This document shows, piece by piece, positions 41,567-53,211 of a stretch of DNA of 64,000 nt (positions are counted from its first letter, which is position 1; each line of letters starts with the position of its first letter). Origin of the DNA: Closterium sp. NIES-65 (Eukaryota; Streptophyta; Zygnematophyceae; Desmidiales; Closteriaceae); NCBI GenBank assembly GCA_948144175.1, contig CANXME010001443.1, forward strand, positions 620,001 through 684,000, given 5' to 3'. The notes under the pieces are model-generated. The model did no database searches, was not told the origin of the DNA, and worked only from the letters and a program-made list of their open reading frames with translations. Both the position numbers and the translations under genes were made by a program.

Positions 41567-41816
41567 ATGAACCATAGTCTACGGCCCCTGCTGGACGAGT
41601 GCGTAGTGGTGTACCTGGACGATATCCTTATCTACTCCAAGAACATGAAGGAGTACGTGGAGCATCTGCGGAAGGTGTTCGAGATCCGGCGGAAAAACAA
41701 GTTCTACGTGAAGCTGTCAAAGAGCGACTTCGCCCTGAAGAAGGTGCAGTTTCTCTGACACATGGTGAGTGTTGAGGGCGTACACGTGGACCCGCGGAAG
41801 ATCGAAGCCATCAAGA
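41567..41816 (+). pseudogene. Gyp3 RT fragment with catalytic YLDD
   Basis: Encodes MNHSLRPLLDECVVVYLDDI and LIYSKNMKEYVEHLRKVFEI. A TGA at 41756-41758 is followed by HMVSVEGVHVDPRKIEAIK, up to the T2 target. The YLDD polymerase motif is intact. Confidence 0.88.
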
Positions 41817-41946
41817 TGTCAGAATATTATCTTATTGTTCTAGCCTGTAGTGGGGTGCTCTATAGGGAGTACAACCCTTCTAGGGTTTGCTATTTGTATC
41901 CTCATTCTTGCTAGTTCAATCCTCTTTCTTCCTTCAAACTTTGTCA
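41817..41946 (+). repeat. T2 5' LTR
   Basis: TGTCAGAATATTATC ... CAAACTTTGTCA, 130 bp. Confidence 0.95.
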
Positions 41947-43342
41947 TGCTATCAGAGCAGGTCGATCCCCTTGGATCGATCCTGTGGGTGTGTTCCCACC
42001 TCGCTTCCGCTGCTACTTTTTCCTCCCGCCGTGCGCCCCGAGGCGCGCGGCGGTTTTCTGCCCGCCGTGCGCCCCGAGGCCTGCGGCGGTTTTCTGCCCG
42101 ACGTGCGCCCCGAGGCGCGCGGCGGTTCTCTGCCCGCCATGCGCCCCGAGGCGCGCGGCGGGCGTCTGCCTCGCGGCGTTCGCCGCGTCCCGCTCTGGAG
42201 GCGTCGCGACGGGCGACGGGGACCCCTCGCGGCCCCGCCGCCCTACTCCGGTCGCGGCCCCGCCACCTTCGGCGCGCGGCCCCTTTCTTCTCTGGCGCGC
42301 CGCCCGCTGCTCCGTCGCGCCGCCCAGGGGAGCCGCGCGCGGCCCCCGCCTGTCCGTTACGACGGTCTGGGGTGTCGCGTGCGGCCCCGTCGTCGCCCGC
42401 AGCGACCCCGTCCCCACCCGCCGCGGCCCCTTCGCCGCCCGAGCGGCCTCGTCGCCGCCGCAGCGGCCCTGTCGCCGCCCGTGCGGCCCCGTCGCCGCCC
42501 GCAACGACCCCCTCCCCACCCGCCGCGGCCCCTTCACCGCCCGCGCGGCCCCGTCGCCGCCGCAGCGGCCCCGTCGCCGCCCGCGCGGCCCCGTCGCCCT
42601 ACTCGCGGCCCCGGCCCCGTCCCCCCACCTGCGACTCTCTCAGGTCCGTGGTGGGCCCCTTTCTCCCCTCCCCCCCATTTCCCGTCGTCCGTCGAGGCGA
42701 CCTGAGGGGCGAGCTGTGGGGTGGCGGGTATGGGGGTGATCGGTGTGCCTTCCTCCCTTTGCTCCTCCTCCTCCTTCGTCTCCCACTGCTGCAGCTGTCG
42801 CTGAGGGGGGTGGTTGTGTGGGAGACTGGGGTTTGGGGTTTAATGGGTGGTGCGTGGGAGTAGAGCTAGCGGTGTAGCAGTGGGTGTGTATCAGGGGGGT
42901 GGGACTGTGTGCGGGAGGATGAGCGGAGGTTGCCAGTTTGTCGTCAGAAGCACCTGTAGTCCGGGGCGCTGTCCCGGTAGCCCAGTGAGCTAGACTTCTA
43001 CGCCAGCCGCCTGTGGGTCCGTTGCCCGTCCGCCGCTATTTGAGCCGCGGGGCCTGTTAATCCTGTAGTCCGGGCGCTGTCCGGTAGCCGCTGTGCCAGT
43101 CTGCCTCCTGTTGCCCGTGTGTCTGCAGCTTCAGCCGTCGCCTCCTATCTCCTCTCCCCTCACTCTCCCTCCTCCTCCTCACTTGCCCGTTGTGACTACC
43201 ACTAGCTTTGCTTATAATTGTGAACTCTAAACTATTTCTTCTTGAACTTGTGCTCAGAATGTGTGGTGACATTGTGATCCACCCTGAGCTTGTATTGCTT
43301 TGCCTGCTCTGCTGATTACACCCCACTTTGGCTATGGGGGTG

Positions 43343-43472
43343 TGTCAGAATATTATCTTATTGTTCTAGCCTGTAGTGGGGTGCTCTATAGCGAGTACAA
43401 CCCTTCTAGGGTTTGCTATTTGTATCCTCATTCTTGCTAGTTCAATCCTCTTTCTTCCTTCAAACTTTGTCA
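43343..43472 (+). repeat. T2 3' LTR
   Basis: 130 bp, one difference from the 5' copy (TATAGCGAG for TATAGGGAG); preceded by GGCTATGGGGGTG. Confidence 0.95.
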
Positions 43473-43982
43473 CAAGAAGTGGAAAGTTCCTGAGAACTTG
43501 AAGGAGTTGCTGCAGTTCCTAGGACTCGCCAATTACTACAGCAGGCTTCGTGCCGCAGTACGCTAAGATTGCAGCGCCACTGACAGACCTACTGAAAAAG
43601 GATACGCCCTTCAAATGGGATACTCCATATTAGCAAGCCATGGAACAGCTACAGACAACACTGACCATAGCCCCAGTACTTATCCTACCAGACACCGAGA
43701 AGGACTACATAGTTGAAGCAGACGCTAGTGGCCAGGCAGTCGGAGTAGTACTAATGCAGGATCACGGGAACGCTTTACAGCCTATCGCCTACCTTAGTAA
43801 GAGACTGCACGGAAGGAGAACTTAACTACCCCATCCACCACAAGGAAGCCCTAGCTATAGTCGTAGCCTTCAAGGCGTGGAGGTGTTACCTCGAGGGAGC
43901 CAAGACCACAGTCTATACTGACCACTGCAGCCTCAAATACCTGAAGTCGCAGCCTACGCTCTCACGACGACAGGTACGGTGG
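43473..43982 (+). pseudogene. Gyp3 RT-RNase H connection and RNase H start
   Basis: After T2 the frame resumes with KWKVPENLKELLQFLGLANY then, in a shifted frame, LQTTLTIAPVLILPDTEKDY and VEADASGQAVGVVLMQDHGN (RNase H first Asp) and PIAYLSKRLHGRR. A further frameshift at about 43820 precedes the next long frame. Confidence 0.85.
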
Positions 43983-45545
43983 GTGGATTTTTTGGAGACC
44001 CACTTCCACTACAACATCATCTACAAGCCCGGGCTACAGAACAAAGCAGACGCGTTGAGCTGCCCAGGTTATGTAGCAGGCATCCAACTTGACGGGATGA
44101 ACCCTCTGCTCAAAGGTATATTCCAACATGGGTACTCCGTGGACGGCGAGATAGCAACGGCAGAGAAACAGAAACTGTTACAGTGGGAGAAAGTCCTAGC
44201 GGTAAGGAAGGGTTCAGGAAAGATTTGGGTACCGAATTACGCCCCGCTACGGCAGATCCTATTGGAGGTTTTCCACGACGTACCATATGCGGGACATTTC
44301 GGGAGCAACAAGACGTTAGCAGGAATAGCGAAGTATTACTACTGGCCCCGGATGGCAGTAGATATGCAGCAGTTCGTCACCTCCTGCGACACGTGCTAGC
44401 GGATGAAGAGCAGCAAGCAGAAGAAAGCAGAGTTACTTCAGCCTCTACCCATACCGGAGCAGCCATGGCAGGTCGTTAGTCTCGACTTCATCACAGGACT
44501 TCCCTCGACCTCACGGGGACATGATTCCATCCTCGTAGTCATTGATAAGTTCTCCGAAATAGGGCACTTCCTACCGGCCAACGCCACCGCCACAGCAGAA
44601 GCAACTCCTCGCCTCTTCTTTGACCGTGTCATCACCATCAACGACATCCCCGGTACACTCATCTCAAACAGAGACCCAAAATTCACCAGTAAGTTTTGGA
44701 AGGAGCTCATGGGATTATAGGGGACTAAACTTGCGATCTCCTCAGCATACCACCCACAGACTGACGGACAGACAGAGCGACTCAATCAAGTGGTTGAATA
44801 GTTATTGCGCACAGCTTGCAAGGACGACGTCAACCACTGGGACACACAGTTACCGACCCTAGAGTTTGCTTACAACAACGCGTCACATGCGGCCACAGGG
44901 AAATCTCCTTTCTTCCTGCATTACGGATGGGAGCCACTCACACCACAGCAACCTACCACACCGGCACACGTCCAAGCTGCACATTGCTTCGTCACCACCA
45001 TGCAGGAGCTATGGGAGAAGACTCAGCGACGACTCACCACGATGCAGACCTCCCAGAAGCAGAATGCCGATCGTCAGCGACGTGATCACTCAGTAGCAGT
45101 CGAAGATCAGGTGCTTCTTGACACGCGCAACTTGAACCTGTCTCACCTCCCATCCAAACTCCGGCCTCGCTTCTGTGGTCCTTTACTCATTGAGGCACTG
45201 GTGGCACCAGTTACATTCCGCTTGCGCTTACCAAATATGTGGAAGCTTCACAATGCTTTCCATGTGCAGCTACTGAAACCCTACAAGGACCCCAACCAAC
45301 AGTTCCAGGAACGGCAGCTACCGCCACCTCCACCTGTTCTTGTGAAGGACGAAACCGAGTACGAGATTGAGCGCGTCCTCTCTCATCGGCACCGCGGCGG
45401 CAAGACCCTCGAGTTCCTGATACACTGGAAGGGATACGACCCCACTAAGGAAAGTTGGGTTGCAGAAGCTGATATGGGCAACGCACGTCGTGCTCTCAAG
45501 GACTATCTTGTCAAGCAGGGTGTATCTCACGCCACCCAGCTTTGA
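43983..45545 (+). pseudogene. Gyp3 RNase H end, integrase and chromodomain; one frame with three TAG stops
   Basis: A single frame runs the whole length: FHYNIIYKPGLQNKADALSC (RNase H end), an HHCC integrase zinc domain ending VTSCDTC, a core with VSLDFITGLPSTSRGHDSIL (first Asp), LISNRDPKFTSKFW and AYHPQTDGQTERLNQVVE, then a C-terminal GPLL module. A chromodomain (TEYEIERVLSHRHRGGKTLE, FLIHWKGYDPTKESWVAEAD) completes it. It is interrupted only by TAG at 44397-44399, 44718-44720 and 44799-44801. Each stands where gypsy relatives have Gln. In the second catalytic block Asn replaces the usual Ser before RD. The chromodomain would target insertion to marked chromatin. Confidence 0.92.
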
Positions 45546-45555
45546 GGGGGGGACG

Positions 45556-45924
45556 TGTGAGAGTACGATGGCTTATGCCAGCTATGCTTGCTTGCCTTTA
45601 CTCTATTATGCTATTTCTAGCATAGGAAAATTATATGCATGCATGAATTGCTTGATTTCCTAGGCTAGGTTCTTTCTTATATTTTATTATAGTTATAGCA
45701 CCGAGATAGGTTGCGTGCACCGAATTCTGGCTTTTCAGTTGCCACTGAATTGCCTTCTACCGAATTCAGGAAGGATCCGTTTGAGACGCTTCGCGACCCG
45801 CGGAACCTTTGCGTAACACCTCGTTACGGGGCCTTGTGTCGAGCCTATATATAGCCTCGTGTTGTACCCAGGTGAATAATTCAATTCACATTCTCTTTTC
45901 TAAGCTCGATCCTAGATCGTCACA
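45556..45924 (+). repeat. Gyp3 3' LTR (about 369 bp)
   Basis: TGTGAGAGTACGATGGC ... CTAGATCGTCACA after the purine tract GAGGGGGGGACG; TATA box at 45846-45853. It aligns with the Gyp2 LTRs over its whole length. The right end could be 45922 or 45924. Confidence 0.88.
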
Positions 45925-45997
45925 ACGCGACCTTTAGATAAGAGCCGAATTTTGCACCTACTAAGTCGTTCGTAGGTCAGCAGAAGCGTTAGTCGCC

Positions 45998-47412
45998 ATG
46001 GTCGACCCCGTAGTTGATGTGGGCGTAGCGGAAACCTTGGAGGCACGTTTGGCTGACGCGAGGAAACGCCACGCGGATGGCGAGTACGGGACGATCCCCT
46101 TAATGATCGTCGAGTAGGGCATCCGGTCGCAGTGGGTGACAGAACACCTTTCCCGTCCTGCATCTCCTCGACAGGTCCGAAATGAAGGTGGCGTCGACAA
46201 CGAGGTCGACGGCGGTGCACGAGTCAGCAGCAGCAAAGGCACGAGGCAAAGAGAGGTGAACAAGGTCGGCGGTGGTGTCGACAGGATTCAGGCGCGAGTG
46301 CAGCGGTCGATGGTGGCTGCAGGCAGCTCGCGTACCGACGTCGATGGTCGATGTCAATTTCCTCTACAAAGCGGTGGAGGTCTCTCGGCGATGACGCACG
46401 TGACGGCGGGCGGGATTGCACCGGCGTATGGCTACTTCAAGTTCTCGCCGGACCGGATCACCGTCGCACCGCTGCAAGGTCGACGGGACCTCATCACCTG
46501 GACAGAGTCGATAGAACCTCAACTAGAGATCGCCGTGCAGAAGGGCTTCGCCGACGGCACTCTGCCAATTCCACCCGTGGACGATGTTGAGCTTCGCGGG
46601 GAGTTTCGTGCTGCTCACCTTGTCACCTTCATGGTCATCTCAAGGTGCTGCTCGACGGTGTTTCAGCTAGCGCTCAGAAGCTGTCGAGAGCGACTGGATG
46701 CTGGTCACCATGCATGGCACTTCATCCTGTCGACGTACCGAGGTGAAGGACGACCTGTGCATCTAACAGGTGGAGGGAAAGATGACTCGCATTCGGATGG
46801 GCAAACTCGTGTCGGCAACGGACTACTGCAACCATGCTCGACGGATCCTGGCTGAGATGCGGATGGCGGGTGCTACATACTCGACGGCGTCCTACATCAC
46901 CCACATCGTCAAGGGCCTGCCGCGCAACTACAACCTCATGAAGAGGATGATGATGATACCCAGCACGCGTGATACTCCTTCACCTGCTACATCCTCCAAG
47001 ATGAGGCAATGCAAGAAGCACAACAGCCCACGGAGCTCCTTCCACATGCAAATTACGCTACACCGACAAAGCCGAATCAGCAGCAAGGGCTGCGGAGGAA
47101 GATGGGCGGAGGTGGTAGCGGAGGCGGGCGGTCGACGAAGGACGTCGACGAGAAGAGATCGACGCGGGGCAAGGGCCGTGGAGGTGGTGGTTGACGGCGG
47201 TTGCGCTGGATCTGTGGCGACCCGACCATTTTTCCTACGAGTGCCCCGAGCGCGACGACAGCGACGAGGACGACACCAAGGGAGGCCATGGCCGGTCGAC
47301 CAGCCGTCGCCCCCGTCGAGATGAGAAGCCGCGCAAAGAGAAGCGGACGTCGAAGAAAACGTCGTCGACGAAGGACGTCGACAGCTCCAGGGGCAAGGGC
47401 CGAGGCGTCAGG
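45998..47412 (+). pseudogene. Cop10 Gag, broken
   Basis: N-terminal block MVDPVVDVGVAETLEARLAD, a TAG at about 46114, then the long frame 46136-46855 (GGIAPAYGYFKFSPDRITVA, SIEPQLEIAVQKGFADGTLP, FRAAHLVTFMVISRCCSTVF). A frame change near 46760 leads to LVSATDYCNHARRILAEMRM and YNLMKRMMMIPSTRD. The zinc knuckle present in Cop7 is destroyed here by a deletion around 47200-47230. Confidence 0.78.
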
Positions 47413-48537
47413 GAGGCGTCGTGCTTGATGGTCGGCTTGGTGGAGCCCTCAATTGCGGGTGCTCCCACCACCTGATGGGGACGAAGGCGGTCTTCGTTGA
47501 CATGGCGCCAAGCGACGGTATGAAGCATGTGTGCGGATATGGAGCGTTGCAGCATGTCGATGGTCGCGGAACTGTCGCTTTGCAAAGGGAGGCCGGAAAG
47601 CAGGTCCTCATCCCCGACGTGCTCTATGTTTTGGGCATACAAGCAAACCTGCTATCTGCTGGCAAGTTGAAGGAGAGCAGTGTGCAGCTGCAGGGCGACG
47701 GGGACGAGATGCTGCAACCGAGATGGTGGTTGTGCGGAAAATTGTCTCCGCAACGAAGTTGACCCCTGACTGGATGCATACGAGGCTTGCGCACATCAGA
47801 GTCGACACGATCAAGAGCTCGGTGAAGCATGAAGTTGCTACTGGGCTCGACATCACGCCGTCGACCGTAGCAGACCCGCCGTTTGTCTCGTGCGTCGGGG
47901 GAAAGATAGCGTGGCACACCTTCCTTGCCAAGGGCTCGGACGCCGAGGAGGCACTGGCTGTCGTGCACATTGACTTGTGCAGGCCATTTTGGGTAGCTGC
48001 CAAGGATGGCAGCTTGTACTTCCTACTGCTGAAGGATCGCCACACTCGGTTTGTGTAGGCAATGTCAGTCGCCAAGAAGAGTGACGTGGTGCGGGAGTTT
48101 CAGCAGTGGCTGGTGCTGGTAGAGCGGCAGACGAAGAAGTCGGTGCCGGTGCTCTGTCAGATCAGGGAGGGGAGTTCCTCGGAAAGGCGTTCACCGACTT
48201 CATCAATGGGAAGGGCATCGTTCACGACATGTTGTACCCTTACACTCTGCACCAGATTGGCGTGGCTGAGCGGGAGATCCGCACGGTCGTTGAGTTCGTG
48301 TGGACGATGCTTCTGCACATCGGCGTGCAGCACCACTGGTGGCACCTCGCTCTACGCCAAGCTATCTGGGTGCACAACTGCTTGGAGCGGTCGACGACGC
48401 CGCCGGGGACGACTCTGTACCAACTGCTGACCGGGAAGAAGCCCGACCTCACGCTGGCGCGGGTGTGGGGCTGCATGGTGCAGTTCATGGATCCTGAGCA
48501 GCAGCGCGGTGGGAAGCTAGTGTTGAAGGCTCGCTGA
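47413..48537 (+). pseudogene. Cop10 protease and integrase, broken
   Basis: Protease is reduced: the active-site Asp codon region is deleted, reading from PSIAGAPTT to a shifted FVDMAPSDGMKHV (frame 47421-47762 and neighbours). Pre-integrase (MHTRLAHIRVDTIKSSVKHE) and integrase VHIDLCRPFWVAAKDGS carry the first Asp. A TAG at 48057 falls where Cop7 has Trp. QGGEFLGKAFTDFINGKGIV has lost the codon for the second Asp through a frame change. The third block reads GVAEREIRTVVEFV. The C-terminal continuation is at 48553-48700. Confidence 0.8.
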
Positions 48538-49402
48538 AGGCTTCACCTGGGTGTGTCGCCAGAGAGCAAGGGCTGGGAGGTGCTCGACCTGACCGACAAC
48601 AAGGTGGTCACGTGGGTCGAGGTGATCTTCTACGTGACGGTGTCACTGGGGGTGTGGAAGGTGAAGTATGGGCCGGCATCAAGGCGGACGCATGCACACC
48701 CACTAACAAACACCTCGACGACAACGGTCTCGCTGCTCGCCGAGGTCGACGAGCCCGCTGATGAGGATGTCGTGGAAGTTCTTCATCCTCCCCCTGTTCT
48801 TGCTACTACCACCACCGTCTCAGATCGGCCTGGGTCGGCACCTGCGTCGACCACCTGACGATGAGGGGAGCCTTGGGGCGTCGCCTGTGGCGCCGGCCCA
48901 TGGCATCGCCGGCGGACGAAAAGGCGCCAACCTCATCAACCAGGATGGGAAGCCGTCAACAACAGGGGAGTAGCAGATAGGGGAGCCGGTCGAACAGGAG
49001 GCAACAGCAGCGGTGCAGCCGACAGGGGAGCAGCAGCCGGGGCGCTCGACAGGGGAGCTGTCGAAGTCAGCAGCAGACGAGCAGCCAGACGACGGGTCGA
49101 AGCAGCTGGTCGACGACGAGGACGTTCAACGAGGAAGGGGAGCAGTCGCCTGGTGAGGAGTCCACCGAAAGCGACGTGGTGGAAGTGCCGATCACGAAGC
49201 CTGAGCTGCGACGCACAGGTCGAGCTCGACGGCCACCGGAGCGGCTGAGCTTCCACGCCTGCCTAGCGCCAGCTGCCTTCACCACGGTGTTCGACGAGGT
49301 CGAAGACGACCTGTTGTACGACAATGCCGAGGAGGATGAAGACCTGCCGGAGCTCGACCCCGACATCCACCCGACCCCGAACACCGCTGGGACATCGCCA
49401 CA

Positions 49403-50140
49403 ATGACGGTGAAGGAGGCGACGTCGAGCTGGAATGGCGAGGCGGTGAAGGCCGCCATGGAAGAAGAGATCCGCAGCCTCATCGGCATGGGCACTTGGGA
49501 GCTGGTCGAACGCCCACGCGGGGTGAACATCATGAAGAACCGATGGGTGTTGACGACGAATTACCACGTCGACGACATCGTCGAGCCCGAGAATGCGAGG
49601 CTGGTCGTGAAAGGGCTTCACGCGGTGTACGGTGCCGACTACGACAAGCCGTACTCGCCAGTGAGCAGCTGCGTCACGCTCAAGATCTTCCTCAGCCTCG
49701 TTGCCGCCCTCGACCTCAACCTGATGCAACTAGACATCAAGAACGATTTCCTGCAAAGCAAGCTCGACAGGGTACTCTACATGTAGCAGCCAGACTACTT
49801 CGACGATGGGACCGGCCGGGGGTGTAAGCTGTTGAAGAGCCTCTACGGGCTAAAGCAGTCGCCGCTGCTATGGTACAGGGCTCTTGACAGTGTGCTTTTG
49901 GGCGCGGGCGGGAAGAAGAGCCAGATCGACATGGCGCTCTACTTCAAGGCCGGTAATGACGGAGTGACCTGCTGGGTGTTGGTCTACGTCGATGACCTGC
50001 TCGCCGCGAGCAGCAGCACGGCAATGCTGAAGGAGCTGCTGGAGGTCGCCTTCGAGCTACGTGAGATCTTGCCGGTGGTGAAGTACCTTGGGCTAGAGAT
50101 TGTGCGCGACAGGCCAGAGAGGAAGCTGTGGCTGCACTAG
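49403..50140 (+). pseudogene. Cop10 reverse transcriptase
   Basis: MTVKEATSSWNGEAVKAAME to LNLMQLDIKNDFLQSKLDRV (frame 49403-49786, ending at a TAG where Cop7 has TAC). It continues at 49832 with LLKSLYGLKQSPLLWYRALD-type sequence, CWVLVYVDDLLAASSSTAML and LGLEIVRDRPERKLWLH, ending at TAG 50138-50140. An acidic linker precedes it (49176-49406, LYDNAEEDEDLPELDPDIHP). Confidence 0.85.
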
Positions 50141-50930
50141 GAAAACTACGCCGACAAGCTGCGCAGGCGCTTCATCGATGAGGAGCAGGGCGGTCGAGTC
50201 TCGAAGACGCCGGTCTCAGTTGACGCCTAGGCCGACCTTATGTTCGACGACAAGGAAGCCCAGGAGTGTGAGGAGGAGGAGTACCGGCAGAAGGTTGGCT
50301 CGCTGCAGTTCGCGGCGACGACAAGGAGGCCGGACATCGCGTTCGCCTGCAAGCAAGCTGGGGGGAAGCCTCACAGTACGGAGCGACCAGCATTGGCGCG
50401 AGGCCGACTGCTGTCTTGCCTACCTCGCTGACAGCGCCCTAGAGTTCAGCGGTGGACTAGGGTCGCTAGAGCTGATCGGCTACGTGGACGCCGACGACGC
50501 GGGCGACAAGCAGAAGCAGACAAGCACGGGCGGCTACGTGTTCGTCTTCAAAGGGGCCGCTGTCTCCTGGTCGAGCTAGCGCATCAAGTGTGCGTTGCTC
50601 TCCTCGACCAAGTCGGAGTACGTCACAGCCACGGACGCCGGGAAGGAGGGGCATCGACTTCGCTTCCTCCTTGCAGGATTCAAGCTGATCGACTTTGGGA
50701 AGCCGGCTGTCCTCGTCGTGGACAACAAGTCGGCAATCACGATCGTTGAGGGCTTGGGGCTGACGCGCAACCTCAAGCATATGGAGCGACGATATGCCTG
50801 GCTGCAGCACATGGTGAGGCGCGGGAATTTCGTCTTGAAGTACATCCCGACCACCGAACAGCCGGCTGACTTCCTGACGCAAGTGCTACATTTTCCGGCT
50901 TTCAACCGGTGCTCTGTCGCCTTTGGCTAA
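50141..50930 (+). pseudogene. Cop10 RT C-terminus and RNase H
   Basis: Frame segments encode YADKLRRRFIDEEQGGRVSK, DIAFACKQ, GYVDADDAGDKQKQTSTGGY, then (after TAG at 50577, GAG in Cop7) LSSTKSEYVTATDAGKEGHR, VLVVDNKSAITIVEGLGLTR and PTTEQPADFLTQVLHFPAFN. RNase H acidic positions are readable. There is a frameshift near 50360. Confidence 0.85.
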
Positions 50931-51238
50931 TTTCGTCTGGCCAACGTCGGCGACGGCGATGAGAATGTGCAGCAGTAGGTGCCGTGCCCTTCTGCACGGC
51001 TGGTGCGGTGACAGCGTGCTATGTATGGGGTGCACGTCGAGAACGAGTTTTCTCCGTGGAGTACTGCCGAGTGGGCTGGAGGCCCGCGGCAGGGGAGTGT
51101 TAACGGGAGTGGAGTGTTGGCCCCTCCCTCGCTTGGGCAACACAAACGAATTGGTTGGATGTATGGGAGTAGCAGCCGGCCGTTCGCAGGGAAGGAGCTG
51201 CTCAACGGGCTTCGTCGAGCTATAGGGGATCACTATGG
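50931..51238 (+). other. Cop10 3' untranslated region
   Basis: Aligned to Cop7 34331-34607; ends with a purine-rich GCTATAGGGGATCACTA. Confidence 0.6.
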
Positions 51239-52189
51239 TGTTGCCGTCGACAAGGAGTGCTCGACGACCTTCTTCTGCGGGGCAGGTTGATGAGATGGCT
51301 GTCGACCTGCACAAGACTGTCACGAGGCTAGAGCCGTTGACCAGGGATCTCGACAGCTGCAGCTAACTGGGCTGGGCGACGGGTGGACCGTCGACCAGGA
51401 GTAGCAGTTCGACTGCGAGGTCGACAGAGCAGTCCGTCTACCTGATAAGTGAGCAGCGGTCGACGAGGGGAGCTCGACGACAACAGCTGACAGTCCTGGT
51501 TGACGGAAGGGGTCCGTCGACTAGGGGGTAGCTCGACAGGAGCTTTAGTCGACCAGAGGCACCCGGTGGTCGACCAGAAGCACCTAGTGGTCGACCGGAG
51601 GCACTTGGTGGTCGATGGTGGTCGACCAGGTCGACCAAGTAACCTGCTCGACGAGTTCTGCGGAGGCACACGAACGTCGTCGAGGTCGCGATGGCGAAGG
51701 CGACCACTGGTTGGTATCTTGAAGTCGATGTGGCTTGTCAGGCGCAAACGACAGCCGACGGATGCTCAACGAGGCACGTCGGGCCAATCGTATGTGTGCA
51801 CCTGCGAGCGTGCGCACTGCTGTCTTCTACGGGGCAATGCTGGACAACCGCTCTGTTGCAGCGTTGGCACGCCGTCGACTTGCTGCGTTGGCAGGTCGCC
51901 CTTCTGCAGTGCTGGCGCGGCTCCTCTACGCAACGCTGGCAGGCGGTCGACCAAGCTGTGCTAGGCGGTCGACTAGGCTAGTTGCAGGGTTGCTAGGTGC
52001 TTGACGTAGTCATTCTTGTCACTGTGAACTCACTCATTATGTAATTTCGCCATTGTTAGTGAAACTCTTGCCAACTTCTCCCGTGAATGTGCAAGTGCTA
52101 AGGAACGCAAGCAAAGCTACGATCACTCTCAGTAGTTCGTGCCGACCCCCGTAGTCTAGCGCACTACCGTTGTCGATTGACTCTTCGCA
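51239..52189 (+). repeat. Cop10 3' LTR (about 951 bp)
   Basis: TGTTGCCGTCGACAAGG ... TGACTCTTCGCA. Only one 40-bp hairpin unit is present (about 51412-51450) against three and four in Cop7. About 70 extra bases near the start (51265-51335) are absent from Cop7. It is followed by copia 3' untranslated sequence of Cop11. Confidence 0.82.
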
Positions 52190-52279
52190 GTTTGTGCTCG
52201 GAGTGTGTGGTGACTTTGTGCGCCACCTTGAGCCTTGTTTTGTTGCTTGCTCTTGACTGGTCTTGTGACCGTTGTTTCA
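52190..52279 (+). other. Cop11 3' untranslated sequence
   Basis: TTGTGCTCGGAGTGTGTGGT and CTTGACTGGTCTTGTGACC match the conserved 3' region of the short-LTR copia clade. It resumes after T3 at 53915. Cop10 on the left and T3 on the right have both entered it. Confidence 0.7.
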
Positions 52280-52420
52280 TGTCAGAATGTTATTATCTAG
52301 CCTGTAGTGGGGTGCTCTATAGCGAGTACAACCCAGTTAGGGTTTACTATATGTATCCCAACTGCTGCTAGTGAAACCTTCTCTTTCGTCATTCTTCTTT
52401 TGCACTTCTTGTTTCTGACA
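52280..52420 (+). repeat. T3 5' LTR
   Basis: TGTCAGAATGTTATTATC ... TGTTTCTGACA. Confidence 0.93.
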
Positions 52421-53211
52421 TGCTATCAGAGTAGGTCGACCCCCTTGGATCGATCCTGTGGATGGGTCCGCCACCTAACTGCTTCCGCTGCTGTTCTGCT
52501 TCTCGCGCGCCTCGGGCGCGCGCTGTCTTCTTCCTGCCGTGCGCTCAGGGCGCGCGACGGTTTTCTGCTGTGGGGACCCGCGCACAGCCCCCGCCCGTCT
52601 CGTCGCGTTGCCCTGCAGGCCGCGCGCGCCCCCTCTCGAGTCCGTCGCAGGCGCCCTGGGGAGCTACGCGCGCCCCCAGCCCGTCCGTCGCGGTGCCCTG
52701 GGGAACCGCGCGCGCCCCCTTGCCTGTCCGTTTCGGCGCCCTGAGGAGGAGCGCGCGACCCCCCTTTTCTCCCACTGCTGCACCTGCTGCTGAGGGGGGT
52801 GGAGGTGTGGGAGCCGAGGGGAGTGGAGCCAGGGGGGTGACGTGGGAGTGGAGCTAGGGGTGCAGCAGGGGGTGTGTGGAAAGGAGGTGGGACTGTTTGG
52901 GGAGGCTGAGAGGAGGCCACCGTCGTGTCGTACGCAGCGCCTGTAGTCCAGAGCCGTCGCGCTCTCGGTAGCCCAGAGAGCCTTGCTGTGCCAGTCGCCT
53001 GTGGGTCCGTTGCTCCTGCCGCTCGTCGTAGCCGCGGAGCAAGATACTCCCGTAGTCCGGTGCCCTCGTGCGCTCGGTAGCCATTGTGCCAATCCTCCTG
53101 TTGCTCGTGTGTCTGCTGCTTCAGCTGTCGTCTCCCATCTTCTCTCCCTTCACAATTCCTCCTCATTTGCCATCTGTGATCGCCTCTAACTTTGCTAATA
53201 ATTGTGAACTA

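Larger units (their letters stand above)
41817..43472 (+). mobile_element. T2: non-autonomous short-LTR retrotransposon, youngest copy
   Basis: The two 130-bp LTRs (41817-41946, 43343-43472) differ at a single position by eye. Perfect target duplication CAAGA (41812-41816 and 43473-43477). The interior has a primer site (TGCTATCAGAGC, 41947-41958), a GC-rich leader (42000-42650), a pyrimidine-rich block, a segment TAGTCCGGGGCGCTGTCCCG (repeated near 43064) and the clade's 3' end with GTGACATTGTGATCCACC and the purine tract. There is no gag or pol. It shares structure with T1 and T3. The near-identical LTRs point to recent movement. Confidence 0.95.
41552..45924 (+). mobile_element. Gyp3: Ty3/gypsy chromovirus, split by T2
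   Basis: An RT fragment (41567-41816) is interrupted by T2 and resumes at 43473 with the RT-RNase H connection. RNase H, integrase, chromodomain and a 3' LTR (45556-45924) follow. The gag, protease and N-terminal RT are not present; Cop9 adjoins at 41551. RNase H before integrase plus a chromodomain place it among the chromoviruses. Confidence 0.9.
45925..52189 (+). mobile_element. Cop10: second family-V copia element, no 5' LTR in place
   Basis: Starting just after the Gyp3 LTR, sequence aligns with Cop7 from about 29216 (CACGACC...TTTGCACCTACTAAGTCGTTC) to the end of its 3' LTR. The 5' LTR and primer site are missing at this point, so Gyp3 probably inserted in the leader. The order gag, protease, integrase, RT, RNase H and the 3' LTR (51239-52189) is preserved. 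Independent stops and frameshifts differ from those of Cop7, so pairwise comparison resolves most lesions. Confidence 0.88.
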
